From: Halobellus sp. Atlit-31R
GTDB taxonomy: Archaea > Halobacteriota > Halobacteria > Halobacteriales > Haloferacaceae
Direction: 5' to 3'
DNA length: 64,000 bases
NCBI GenBank assembly: GCA_003665935.1
Contig: QPLR01000001.1
Location: forward strand, 700,769 to 764,768
This document shows, piece after piece, positions 44,834 through 52,950 of the stretch. Position 1 is the first letter of the stretch. Every line of letters starts with the position of its first letter. The notes under the pieces were generated by a model, which was not told the DNA's origin, ran no database searches, and saw only the letters and a program-made list of their open reading frames with translations. A program made the translations under genes and the position numbers.

Positions 44834-46066
44834 TCACTGCAGCGTTCCGATCCCGATGAGCCGCCAGCGCGCGCCGACGCGGCGGTTGATGGCGATCTTC
44901 GAGCCGGCCTCGGCGCAGACGGGGCGCTTCAGCGCCACCTCGGCCTCGCCGGTTCGTGCGCTCGTGACCGATCCGACGGTCGTGGCGGTCCCGACGGTGA
45001 GCATCAGCGGCTCGCCGGTCGAGATCTCCTCGACCGAGCCCTCGTCTTCGCCGACGATCCGGTCGAGCAGCTCGACGTCCATCGTGAACTGCTCGCGCGT
45101 CGGCGGGAGCGTGCCGGGCTCGCCGGCGACCTGGCCGGCCAGCGCGTCGCCCTTCGTGAGACTCGGGTCGAGCCCGGTGCCGATGCCGCAGAGACCGCCC
45201 GGACGCACTTCGTCGACGGAGCGGCTACCGGCCTGCAGCGAGCGGATCTCGGTCGTGATCGGCTGCCACTCCGAGGAGCCGCCCTCCTCGACCTCGCGGC
45301 CGGGGCGGAGCTCCAGCTCCTCGCCGGTCGAGAGTTTGCCCTGGACGACGGAGCCGCCGACGACGCCGCCGGCGAGGTCCTCCCAGGTCGTCCCCGGGCG
45401 GTTGATATCGAACGAGCGCGCGGCGAACAGCCGCGGAGACTCCGTCTCGTCGCGCTCGGGCGTGGGGATCTCCCGCTCGATGGCGTCGATGAGGAGGTCG
45501 ATGTTCACTTCCTGCTGTGCGCTGACTGGGACGATCGGCGCGTCCTCGGCGACGGTGCCGGAGACGAACTCCTTGATCTGCTCGTAGGACTCGACCGCGC
45601 GGTCGCGGTCGACGAGATCGATCTTGTTCTGGGCGATGACGATGTTCTCGATCCCGATGATGTCGAGCGCCATCAGATGTTCTTCGGTCTGGGCCTGCGG
45701 GACGTCCTCGGTCGCGCTCACGACGAGAACGGCCCCGTCCATGATCGCCGCTCCCGAGAGCATCGTCGCCATCAGCGTCTCGTGACCGGGCGCGTCGACG
45801 AACGACACCGTCCGGATCAGTTCCGTCTCCTCGCCGTCCGGGCCGGTCTCCTCGACCGTGTAGCACTCCGGCGCGTCGACGTCTGGTACCTTCCGGAACG
45901 TGGCGTCAGCGTATCCGAGTCGGATGGAGATGCCGCGCTTCATCTCCTCGGAGTGCTGGTCCGTCCACGATCCGGACAGCGCCTGCACGAGTGTCGTCTT
46001 CCCGTGGTCGACGTGACCGACGAGCCCGATGTTCACCTCCGGTTGTTGTGTTTGTTGTGTCACCAT
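44834..46066 (-). CDS. eif2g: Translation initiation factor aIF2 gamma subunit
   Basis: The 410-residue GTPase has the G1 motif GHVDHGKTT, the G3 motif DAPGHE, the G4 motif NKID and the G5 region VSAQQ. EF-Tu-like beta-barrel domains II and III follow. It delivers initiator tRNA-Met to the small subunit with the alpha and beta subunits. A perfect GGAGGT ribosome-binding site immediately precedes ATG 46066, which supports that start over an upstream ATG. Confidence 0.96.
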   Translation of the reverse strand: MVTQQTQQPEVNIGLVGHVDHGKTTLVQALSGSWTDQHSEEMKRGISIRLGYADATFRKVPDVDAPECYTVEETGPDGEETELIRTVSFVDAPGHETLMATMLSGAAIMDGAVLVVSATEDVPQAQTEEHLMALDIIGIENIVIAQNKIDLVDRDRAVESYEQIKEFVSGTVAEDAPIVPVSAQQEVNIDLLIDAIEREIPTPERDETESPRLFAARSFDINRPGTTWEDLAGGVVGGSVVQGKLSTGEELELRPGREVEEGGSSEWQPITTEIRSLQAGSRSVDEVRPGGLCGIGTGLDPSLTKGDALAGQVAGEPGTLPPTREQFTMDVELLDRIVGEDEGSVEEISTGEPLMLTVGTATTVGSVTSARTGEAEVALKRPVCAEAGSKIAINRRVGARWRLIGIGTLQ

Positions 46067-46260
46067 TGACCTCCTAGAGAGTAATCTTGGGAGCAATTCG
46101 CCGCGAACGACTGATAAAGTTGCTGTTCTCTACTCGCCGTGGGAGCATAAATCGTCCGCGAACGCGGCCGAAACGGCCGTCACAGCCGCCGGATCGTGTG
46201 ATGGTGAACCGCACCAGAGAAGGGCCGCGTGCGGTCGCCGGAGCGGCGGCTGACGAGTGC

Positions 46261-46320
46261 CTGCAGAAGCCTGCGGAAGCCTGCAGAAGCCTGCGGAAGC
46301 CTGCGGAGGCCTGCGGAGAT
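46261..46320. repeat. Six tandem 10-bp repeats
   Basis: Six consecutive decamers of the form CTGC(A/G)GAAGC fill this stretch, the last two diverged. They begin just beyond the FAU-1 stop codon on that gene's strand, in the 263-bp gap between FAU-1 and aIF2 gamma. The unit is shorter and more regular than CRISPR repeats and has no spacers. Confidence 0.9.
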
Positions 46321-46329
46321 CCGACGTGC

Positions 46330-47826
46330 TCACTCCGAGAGTGCGCGTTCGAGACTCGTCGCCACCGAGCGCGCCTTCTTCGCGACCGCCTCGGGGACCG
46401 CTCCGGCGTCGGCCGCCGCGTCGAGTTCGTCGTCGTCGACGCGCTCGACCGTCCCGTCGGGCCGCTTCACCACGTCGACGTGGAGGTCGACGTACCGGAT
46501 CTCGTCGGGGAAGCACTCGACGGGCGTGCAGACGTTGACGTAGGTCCCTTTCGCCGCGCCATCGGCACTGCGGTAGACGGTCGGATACCACCACCGGCCC
46601 TCGCGGAACTTCGTCAGGGCGGTGTCGCCCGCCTCCCGCGGCGTCCCGAGCGCGTCGTACGTCCCGCCGCCAGAGAGCGTCCGCGTCACAGCGACGGTGC
46701 CGTCTGCGTCCCACTCGGTGACCTCGCCGCGCCCCAGCGAGAACGCGCGGCCGTCCGGCTTCCCGTGGACGATGTCGACGGAGTCGCCCTCGACCGGGCC
46801 GAACTGCCGGGTCACGACCGCGAACGGGAACTCGCTGCCCTCGCTGGAGCCGCACAGCGCCTCCGCGAGGTCGACGCCCGCGCTGGCGGACTCGCTTGCG
46901 GCCTTCGTCCGGTGGTGGCCCGGCATCGTCGGCGCGACCGCGCGGCGGGCCTCGTCGAGCGCGAAGCGCGACTCGCGGCCGAACCACAGCCACCGACCGG
47001 CCGTCGGCGCGGCGCAGACGCCCGTCTCCGACTCGTGGGCCTCGCCGGCGTCGAGCGCCGCTGCGAGGTCGTCGGCGCGGTCGACCGCGCGGGAGAGCGC
47101 GTCTCCGAGCGCGTCCATATCGGCGCGCGTGGCGGCGTGGGACCACTCGATACCCCAGCCGTCGGGCACCTCGACCGAGAGGAAGTCGGTCATCCCCGCG
47201 AGTTCGCGTCCGGCAGCGTCGTCGCGGGTGTCGACGGTGACGCCGTCGCGGCCCCGAACGAGCGCCCCGAGGCCGCCGTCCGCCCGGACGTCGGTGCCGA
47301 GCTGCGCGCGGTGGTCGACCCACGGGGGCGCGCTCTCGCGAACCTGCACGCGGACGGCGTCGCCCTCGTCGACATAGCCGTCGACGTCGCCGTACGGGAG
47401 GAACCCCTCGGCGTCGCCGAGATCGCAGATCGCCCCGGAGCCGAGCGTCTCCGTCACGCGTGCGTCGAAGACGGCTCCGGGCGGCGTCGGATCCGTCCAG
47501 CCGAACGTGTCGCGGGCGACGGTCCGGAGTTCGGCGTCGACGGCCGCAACTCCGTCGGCGTTCCCGTGGAGGCCCACGCCCTGTCGGTCAGTCGTCGTCG
47601 CGACCGTGACCTCGTGCGTCCCGTCCCCGAACTCGGCGTCGAACCGCTCGCGGATCGGTTCAGAGGCCTGGACGACCGCGTGACCCGCTTCGAGGAGCTG
47701 GTGGGTGACGGCCGTGGTGTAGATGCCGCGGACGCGGACGGACGGGGTGGCCTCGGAATCGGAGTCGTCGCCGGTCGCGGTGTCGAAATCGGAGTCGTCG
47801 CCGGTCGCGGTCTCGTCGTCACTCAT
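46330..47826 (-). CDS. FAU-1-like RNA-binding protein / probable ribonuclease
   Basis: The 498-residue protein has an N-terminal RNase E/G-like S1 module (about residues 28-165: VRVRGIYTTAVTHQLLEAGH, AICDLGDAEGFLPYG, VRVQVRES), a middle domain, and a C-terminal DUF402 domain (TALTKFREGRWWYPTVYRSADG, YVNVCTPVECFPDEIRYVDLHVDVV). This is the layout of archaeal FAU-1, an AU-rich RNA-binding protein proposed to process rRNA precursors. The first ~25 residues are an acidic TATGDDSD tandem repeat, also repeated at the DNA level. Confidence 0.88.
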   Translation of the reverse strand: MSDDETATGDDSDFDTATGDDSDSEATPSVRVRGIYTTAVTHQLLEAGHAVVQASEPIRERFDAEFGDGTHEVTVATTTDRQGVGLHGNADGVAAVDAELRTVARDTFGWTDPTPPGAVFDARVTETLGSGAICDLGDAEGFLPYGDVDGYVDEGDAVRVQVRESAPPWVDHRAQLGTDVRADGGLGALVRGRDGVTVDTRDDAAGRELAGMTDFLSVEVPDGWGIEWSHAATRADMDALGDALSRAVDRADDLAAALDAGEAHESETGVCAAPTAGRWLWFGRESRFALDEARRAVAPTMPGHHRTKAASESASAGVDLAEALCGSSEGSEFPFAVVTRQFGPVEGDSVDIVHGKPDGRAFSLGRGEVTEWDADGTVAVTRTLSGGGTYDALGTPREAGDTALTKFREGRWWYPTVYRSADGAAKGTYVNVCTPVECFPDEIRYVDLHVDVVKRPDGTVERVDDDELDAAADAGAVPEAVAKKARSVATSLERALSE

Positions 47827-47883
47827 CGACGCCGCACCACCCGGCGCTCGTCGTCGGTCGTCGGCGTCGCACCTCTGGCCGGC

Positions 47884-48258
47884 TCATCGCAGCGCGTCCG
47901 CGTCGTGGGCGAAGCGAACGCGGTCGTGAACGGTCGGTCCGAGCGAGAGTTCGACGACGTCGTCGGAGAGGATCCGGCCGCCCTCAACGGGAACGCCCCA
48001 CGCGTCGAACCGGAGGTAGCCGCGGAGGTCGCCGCCGTGCGTGAAGAGATCGAGGAAGTCGACGTCGTGTTCGTGGATCTCGGCGGTGCTGTGGGCCTTC
48101 TCCATATCCGAGTAGACGACGTCGCGGTCGAAGAACGCCCGAAGATCGCTCGCGTCGCGCTCGACGGCCGCGGCGACGAGATCTGACGCCTCCCGGATCG
48201 CCTCGCGATCGAGGCCGACGTCCTGCAGCGCAGCCTGTGTCCGCTGATCGAAATGCAT
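47884..48258 (-). CDS. Conserved haloarchaeal protein (DUF7532-like)
   Basis: The 124-residue protein begins MHFDQRTQAALQDVGLDREAI and has a conserved core YSDMEKAHSTAEIHEHDVDFLDLFTHGGDLRGYLRFDAWGV followed by SDDVVELSLGPTVHDRVRF. I recall this as DUF7532 from haloarchaea, function unknown. Conserved His/Asp residues in the core could bind a metal. It is 57 bp upstream of FAU-1 on the same strand. Confidence 0.65.
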   Translation of the reverse strand: MHFDQRTQAALQDVGLDREAIREASDLVAAAVERDASDLRAFFDRDVVYSDMEKAHSTAEIHEHDVDFLDLFTHGGDLRGYLRFDAWGVPVEGGRILSDDVVELSLGPTVHDRVRFAHDADALR

Positions 48259-48368
48259 CGGTACGCGCCGCTACGAGCGGGCGGCTTTTGAATCCAGCCC
48301 GTCGGTGCGGGCGTGAGCGCCTGCGACGGGCCGAAGACCTTAGGCGGCAGGGTGTGAATCCGCGAGCG

Positions 48369-49373
48369 ATGTCAGGGAGACGGGATCCGGTCGAGGAGGC
48401 GTCCGACGGCTCGGTGGACCTCTACGACATCGCGACCTGGGAGGAGCGCACACTGCTCGACAGCGTGTCTACCCTCCTCTGGCGGGTCGTCGCCGGATCG
48501 GCCCGCCTCGCGGTGGTGCTCTTCGCGTTTCTGCTCTTGATCGGGATCGGCGGCTTCGCGGCCCTGACCGACCCGCAGACGGGGTTGCTCACGGTCCTCT
48601 CGGCGATCCCCGCGATCGGGCTGGCTGCGTACGTCTACTCGACGGACGTGTCGTCGAACGAGCCGCTTTCGCTCCTGGTCGCGACGTTCCTCCTAGGTGT
48701 CCTGACGGCGAACTTCGCCGCCGTGCTCAACACCGTCCTCCAGCCGTACTTCCGCGTGTTCGGCTTCCTCGGCTCGGCGCTGTTTTTCTTCCTCGTCGTC
48801 GGGCCGATAGAGGAGAGCGTGAAACTGCTCGCCGTCCGGCTGTACGCTTACACCGACGCCCGGTTCGACGCGGTCCTCGACGGGGCGGTCTACGGCGCGA
48901 TGGCCGGCCTCGGCTTCGCGGTGATCGAGAACGCGCTGTACATCACCCGACAGCTCCCGAATCAGGGGCTCGATCTCGGCCTCGGACTCATCGGCGTCGG
49001 CGGCGGCATTACCGCCGTCCGCGCGCTGGCGGGGCCGGGGCACGTGATCTACTCGGCGATCGCGGGCTACTATCTCGGGCTCGCGAAGTTTAATCCGGGC
49101 AAGCGCGGCCCGATCGTCGTCAAAGGGATCCTGCTGGCCGCGTTCGTCCACGCGACGTACAACACGACTGTCGGCATCGGCACGGCCGCCGTCTCGATCG
49201 CGACCGGCTTCTCCGGGCTCGCGCCGTACCTGATCTACGTGCTCATCTACGACGGCATCTTCGGGCTCTTCCTGCTCCGGAAGATCCAGAAGTACCGCGA
49301 CAGCTACCACCAGGCCCACACGCCGGCGACGACGGAGTCCGACTTCGATTCGGAGCTGACCGAGTTCGAGTGA
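48369..49373 (+). CDS. PrsW family intramembrane metalloprotease
   Basis: The 334-residue polytopic membrane protein has about eight hydrophobic segments. The PrsW/CPBP-like active-site features are present: a GPIEESVKLLAVRLY motif (EExxK), a FxxxEN motif (GFAVIENALYI), and conserved histidines in ALAGPGHVIYSAIAGYYLGLA and AAFVHATYNTT. PrsW proteases cut within or next to membranes, in bacteria an anti-sigma factor. The archaeal substrate is unknown. The ATG at 48369 is taken as the first ATG in frame near the conserved acidic N-terminus. Confidence 0.88.
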   Translation: MSGRRDPVEEASDGSVDLYDIATWEERTLLDSVSTLLWRVVAGSARLAVVLFAFLLLIGIGGFAALTDPQTGLLTVLSAIPAIGLAAYVYSTDVSSNEPLSLLVATFLLGVLTANFAAVLNTVLQPYFRVFGFLGSALFFFLVVGPIEESVKLLAVRLYAYTDARFDAVLDGAVYGAMAGLGFAVIENALYITRQLPNQGLDLGLGLIGVGGGITAVRALAGPGHVIYSAIAGYYLGLAKFNPGKRGPIVVKGILLAAFVHATYNTTVGIGTAAVSIATGFSGLAPYLIYVLIYDGIFGLFLLRKIQKYRDSYHQAHTPATTESDFDSELTEFE

Positions 49374-49484
49374 GCGCGCGCCGGCGTCTCCGACACCGCG
49401 CGCTCACAGGGATTGTGGTAACTGTTCGGAGATTTTCGCCGTACCGTCCGGCGAGAAACCTATGGGGACTTACGATACTCTCTA

Positions 49485-50108
49485 TCAGCCGTCGCCGAGG
49501 GCGTCGGCGTACCCTGACACCATCTGCTCGACGTACTTCGCGACCACGTCGACCTCGACGTGGATCGGATCGCCGACCGACTTCTCCGAGAGCGTCGTCA
49601 GGTCGTACGTCGTCGGGATGATCGCGATCCCGAAGCGCTCGGGGCCGCGCTCGGCGACTGTGAGGCTGATCCCGTCGAGCGCGACCGACCCCTTCGCGAC
49701 GACGTAGCGTGCGACCGGCTCGGGCAGGTCGAACTCGAAGACCCAGTCGTCGCCGACGCGCTCGATGCCCGTGACCTCGGTCGTCGTGTCGACGTGGCCC
49801 TGTACCAGGTGGCCGTCGAATCGTCCGTCTGCGGCGAGTGCGCGCTCGAGGTTCACGCGGTCACCCGCCGCGACCGAGCCGAGATAGGTCTTCGCGACGG
49901 TCTCGGCCGCGAGGAACACCTCGAACTGGGCGGGGTCGGTCTGGAACTCCTCGACGGTCAGGCAGACGCCGCTGACGGCGATCGACTGGCCGTGGTGGAG
50001 GTCAGCGTACTCGGCGTTCGCGTCCGGTTCGATGCGGATGCGGCGGCCGCCCTCGTCGTCAGTCGCCTCGACGACCGTGCCCGTCGTCTCGACGATTCCG
50101 GTGAACAT
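49485..50108 (-). CDS. ribE: Riboflavin synthase alpha chain (lumazine-binding)
   Basis: The 207-residue protein is a tandem lumazine-binding beta-barrel enzyme. It begins MFTGIVETTGTV, with the N-terminal catalytic MFTG, has a first-barrel GVCLTVEEF, then GHVDTTTEV, and a second-barrel DGISLTVAE. It converts two 6,7-dimethyl-8-ribityllumazine molecules to riboflavin. This is the bacterial-type enzyme common in haloarchaea, not the methanogen RibC type. Confidence 0.95.
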   Translation of the reverse strand: MFTGIVETTGTVVEATDDEGGRRIRIEPDANAEYADLHHGQSIAVSGVCLTVEEFQTDPAQFEVFLAAETVAKTYLGSVAAGDRVNLERALAADGRFDGHLVQGHVDTTTEVTGIERVGDDWVFEFDLPEPVARYVVAKGSVALDGISLTVAERGPERFGIAIIPTTYDLTTLSEKSVGDPIHVEVDVVAKYVEQMVSGYADALGDG

Positions 50109-50427
50109 ACTGCTCCCTTGGGCTGATTGGCGAAAAGCGTCCCGAAACGGGGGGCGGCCGCACGACCGATTGCGAGAGTGCGCGACGCGCGTGAGAGCTG
50201 CACAGCGATCCGTAACAATCGGCAATAACTGCGCTGAGACGGTGGGTAGCGGGCCCCGACCGGGATCGCGACAGCCGGCTGCCGGCCCCGCATCCACGCT
50301 GCAGGTGGGCGTCAGTCCGTGTCCGGCGGGTCCGGACCCGGGGCGACGCGGCAGGGTGTCTCAGCGCCGCCCGGCGGACCGGTGGGTTTCCAAAGGTCTT
50401 TGCCGTTCCCGTCGCTAGGAAGGATCG
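50109..50427. other. 319-bp divergent intergenic region
   Basis: This gap separates the divergent riboflavin synthase and the gene at 50428. A moderately AT-rich patch with CGTAACAATCGGCAATAACT (near 50212-50231) may hold promoter elements. No hairpin with the conserved parts of an FMN riboswitch was recognised, and no small gene stands out. Confidence 0.4.
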
Positions 50428-51126
50428 ATGGACGACGCCGTGCGGGTCCGTGACGCCGCGCACGAGGCGGTCGACGACATCGAGCCCGACCGACTCCGCG
50501 AGGTGCTGTTCGATCGCCTCTCCAGCGCGCCGATGACCCCAGCCGTGCTGGCGCTGGTGAGCGCTCGCGCACCCGAAACCGGAGTAGAAACCGACACTGA
50601 CGGGCTCGCAGAGCGCGCCGCCGGCGTGCAGTTGATCTACGAGGGGCTGCGGCTCACGCGATCGCTCGCACATAATGAACCCTGGACGCGGACCGACGAG
50701 AGCGATCTCTCCGGCGATATCGACGCCGATCTGGACGTCCTCGCTGCGGACGTGCTCGTCTCCCGCGGCTTTTACCTCCTGGCTCGGACCGACGCCGCCG
50801 GCCGCGCGGTCGACGTCGTCCGCGCGTTCGGACGAGATCAGACACTCAGACAGGGCGAGGGAGCCGACGTCGACGTGCTGGATCGGAATCTCGAAGCCGA
50901 CGTCTTCGCGCTCGCGGTCGTCACCGGGCTGACGGCCGCCGGCGAGACGCCGCCACCGGCGCTGCTCGACTACGTCTCCGAGTTGGCCCGCGAGTGCGAT
51001 CTCGGCGGGGAGCTACAGCCCGCAGACGTCGCGCTCTCGGAGTCGGCGATCGAGCGCATCGCGTCGCTGTCGGCCGTCGGCGGCGGGTCGGACGACCGCG
51101 TGCCCTCCTCGGCGACCGATTCGTAG
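50428..51126 (+). CDS. Conserved haloarchaeal protein, all-helical (DUF7114-like)
   Basis: The 232-residue protein is predicted helical throughout, with conserved segments VQLIYEGLRLTRSLAHNEPW, DLDVLAADVLVSRGFYLLART, VRAFGRDQT and DRNLEADVFALAVVTG. I recall it as DUF7114. The helical pattern with Asp-rich segments recalls trans-isoprenyl diphosphate synthase-like proteins, but no clear DDxxD motif is present, so the likeness is weak. It directly precedes the tRNA-Thr that borders the integrated element. Confidence 0.6.
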   Translation: MDDAVRVRDAAHEAVDDIEPDRLREVLFDRLSSAPMTPAVLALVSARAPETGVETDTDGLAERAAGVQLIYEGLRLTRSLAHNEPWTRTDESDLSGDIDADLDVLAADVLVSRGFYLLARTDAAGRAVDVVRAFGRDQTLRQGEGADVDVLDRNLEADVFALAVVTGLTAAGETPPPALLDYVSELARECDLGGELQPADVALSESAIERIASLSAVGGGSDDRVPSSATDS

Positions 51127-51187
51127 GGCCGATCCCCGAGCTGTGGAGTGGTTCCGCGTGCCACGCGTCACCGGCGGGAATCGAAAC

Positions 51188-51196
51188 GCCTAAAGA
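51188..51196 (+). promoter_or_regulatory. tRNA-Thr promoter element
   Basis: CCTAAAGAC lies about 25-33 bases before the tRNA 5' end, in the TATA-box position. Confidence 0.4.
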
Positions 51197-51220
51197 CGAA
51201 TCCGCGTTACGGAAAAACGC

Positions 51221-51292
51221 GCCTGGGTAGCTTAGCGGTAAAGCGCGTCCTTGGTAAGGACGAGACCCCGGGTTCAAATCCCGGCCTAGGCT
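51221..51292 (+). tRNA. tRNA-Thr (GGT), integration target
   Basis: The acceptor GCCTGGG pairs with CCTAGGC, with one G-T pair. The anticodon stem CGTCC/GGACG holds loop TTGGTAA with anticodon GGT, and the T arm is CCGGG-TTCAAAT-CCCGG. The discriminator is T. The tRNA is intact. Its last 34 bases are copied exactly at 58903-58936, marking it as the attachment site of the element that follows. Confidence 0.95.
51259..51292. repeat. attL: 34-bp tRNA-Thr 3' end
   Basis: This segment runs from the anticodon stem's 3' strand to the discriminator base. It is identical to 58903-58936 and differs on both flanks, defining the crossover repeat of the integrated element. Confidence 0.93.
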
Positions 51293-51615
51293 TGCGCCTG
51301 CGGCGCAGACTGTAATTCCTACACAGCGGCCTTCTAGCATAACTCTGTCGCCGATCATCGGTGAGAATTCTACCCGTTTATCGGACAAAAGCTCCGGTAC
51401 ATAGTGGCCCAGAAGGACTCCCGCGAGCGCAACGCGCCAACTCCGTCTTACGGTTCTAAAAAAGGAGACCAACTCGGCAAGAAGGCCCAATCCCCGCCGC
51501 GCCCGATTCTCTCCCCTATAGGACGGCGATGCCCAGACACGTGATTGTGGATCTTAATCTCCAGAAATTCTATATGCCTCGCGGATCTTGCATCACTCAA
51601 GGTTCAATATGAGCC
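51293..51615. other. Left end of element, no convincing gene
   Basis: These 323 bp hold no credible coding frame. A six-codon frame (ATG at 51609) overlaps the start of the next gene. An AT-rich stretch (CTATATGCC near 51570) could be that gene's promoter. Arm-type integrase sites may lie here but are not recognisable by eye. Confidence 0.5.
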
Positions 51616-51618
51616 GTG

Positions 51619-52335
51619 ATGAAGTTTAATCCCGACTGGCTTACTGATATTAGTGTAGTCAGAAGGGATAATGAAGTACTGTTAGAAGTTGGAGAAGACA
51701 CACTTGGAGTCAACCCTACTTCTGATGGATATACCCTGACTCCTGATTGGAACAATCGGCGATTTACGCTCGCTATTACACAAGAATCCGTTCTGTACCA
51801 TCTGACCGAGGAGTCCGTACAAAAAAAGAGAGGAAATGAGGGGAATATCGCTCCAGAAAGTTTCATCGCCGAGATCTACGGCGCGGTTCGTACTATTGCT
51901 CCTTTGTATCCAGTAAGCCACCTACTCGAACAATCTGACTTTGAGCAAGTAGGAAAGGTCAGTTTTGATGCGATTGAAGAATACCTCAAAGAAGCAGAAG
52001 TCATTGAAGTAACTGAATCTGGCGTTGAGGTGAATACGGAAAAAAAGAATAAACTACAGAGAGCCTACGCAGAGAGCCAGAGCGTCAGAAAACGGTTCCT
52101 TGAGGAGGTACTATCATTGACCTCGACCTCCGAAATGGTAGAATCCGGCGAGCAGTTGTTTATAGTACCTGATGAAAACTACTTTCCACTGTTATTGTTG
52201 CTGTTTCCCGATGAGTATGTGGGAGTCACTCGACCACCTGAACTCTTCTTTGCCATCGAGAATATGACCGGTTCAAGATCAGTTGACCTATTAATCCAAA
52301 CGTTAGCTTCGACCGGCTTACAGGATACCCGGTAA
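51619..52335 (+). CDS. Element-encoded protein of unknown function
   Basis: The ~238-residue soluble protein has an N-terminal part rich in beta strands (ISVVRRDNEVLLEVGEDTLGV, YTLTPDWNNRRFTLAITQE) and a helical C-terminal half, with a hydrophobic patch YFPLLLLLFPDEYVGV. A GTG three bases upstream (51616) is an alternative start. The codon use is low-GC like the rest of the element. No family or catalytic motif was recognised. As a lone gene beside attL on a defence-carrying element, it could be a second defence or immunity function, but that is a guess. Confidence 0.6.
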   Translation: MKFNPDWLTDISVVRRDNEVLLEVGEDTLGVNPTSDGYTLTPDWNNRRFTLAITQESVLYHLTEESVQKKRGNEGNIAPESFIAEIYGAVRTIAPLYPVSHLLEQSDFEQVGKVSFDAIEEYLKEAEVIEVTESGVEVNTEKKNKLQRAYAESQSVRKRFLEEVLSLTSTSEMVESGEQLFIVPDENYFPLLLLLFPDEYVGVTRPPELFFAIENMTGSRSVDLLIQTLASTGLQDTR

Positions 52336-52437
52336 CACGATCTACAACATCCGACGCCGCTTGTCTATGTCGCCGTACTTTTATTTAGATCAGTTCCTGA
52401 CCGATGTAAACTAAGATGAGATAGGGGACAAAGATGT

Positions 52438-52572
52438 ATGGCCGCTTCTGTCGCCGTACAGCGGGACTATTCTCACTCGCACATTCGGAACCGACTCCAA
52501 CGACTAACCGAACACGGCTACGTTACGCGGTTACACAAGCGACTGTATGAACTTGCTGTAGACTCCGAGTGA
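52438..52572 (+). pseudogene. Remnant winged-helix regulator (PhiH1 repressor-like)
   Basis: Forty-four codons encode DYSHSHIRNRLQRLTEHGYVTRLHKRLYEL. This is the recognition helix and wing of PhiH1-type repressors common on haloarchaeal plasmids and viruses. The first helices of the domain are missing, and an in-frame TGA lies 18 bases before the ATG, so the gene looks truncated. It may still be expressed as a very short protein. Confidence 0.55.
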
Positions 52573-52950
52573 GGCAAGAAGCGCCGGCCCCCTCCCCCCG
52601 GTTGTTACACCACCTGGAAGCCCGCGTGATATCTGATGTAACCTGCCTCGACAAATTTGGCTGACTGCCTCGCGTGTAAGGTCCCTTCTGAATTGGCCAC
52701 ATACGAGCCAAAATGTCAGAATACATCCGATAACTATAATATTAGCAATTCTAATAGGTAGACGGGAAGAAGCCAGGGCGGCTGGTATCGAGTTTTTCGC
52801 TCGGAATGCAACTCTGTGTAGCGATTATCCGTTTCCAGCAGGAAGCGCGGCCCAGCCGTGGATCTCTCCGTGGAGGTTTATCAAAGCAAAATATATCTGA
52901 TAGTTACCGTAAGAGCGCATAGTATATATTATTATTATTCCATCTAAATT
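52573..52950. other. 378-bp AT-rich intergenic region, possible replication or promoter region
   Basis: The region contains a 6-bp inverted repeat TATTAG-CAATT-CTAATA (52740-52756) inside an AT-rich stretch. A TATATATTATTATTATTCC promoter-like run lies just before the primase start. The position directly upstream of the replication protein gene would suit an origin, but no iterons were seen. Confidence 0.4.

Noticed and set aside
46261..46320. CRISPR array
   Set aside because: The units are only 10 bp with no spacers and no cas genes nearby.
50109..50427. FMN riboswitch upstream of riboflavin synthase
   Set aside because: No conserved FMN aptamer segments could be recognised, and such switches are not typical of haloarchaea.
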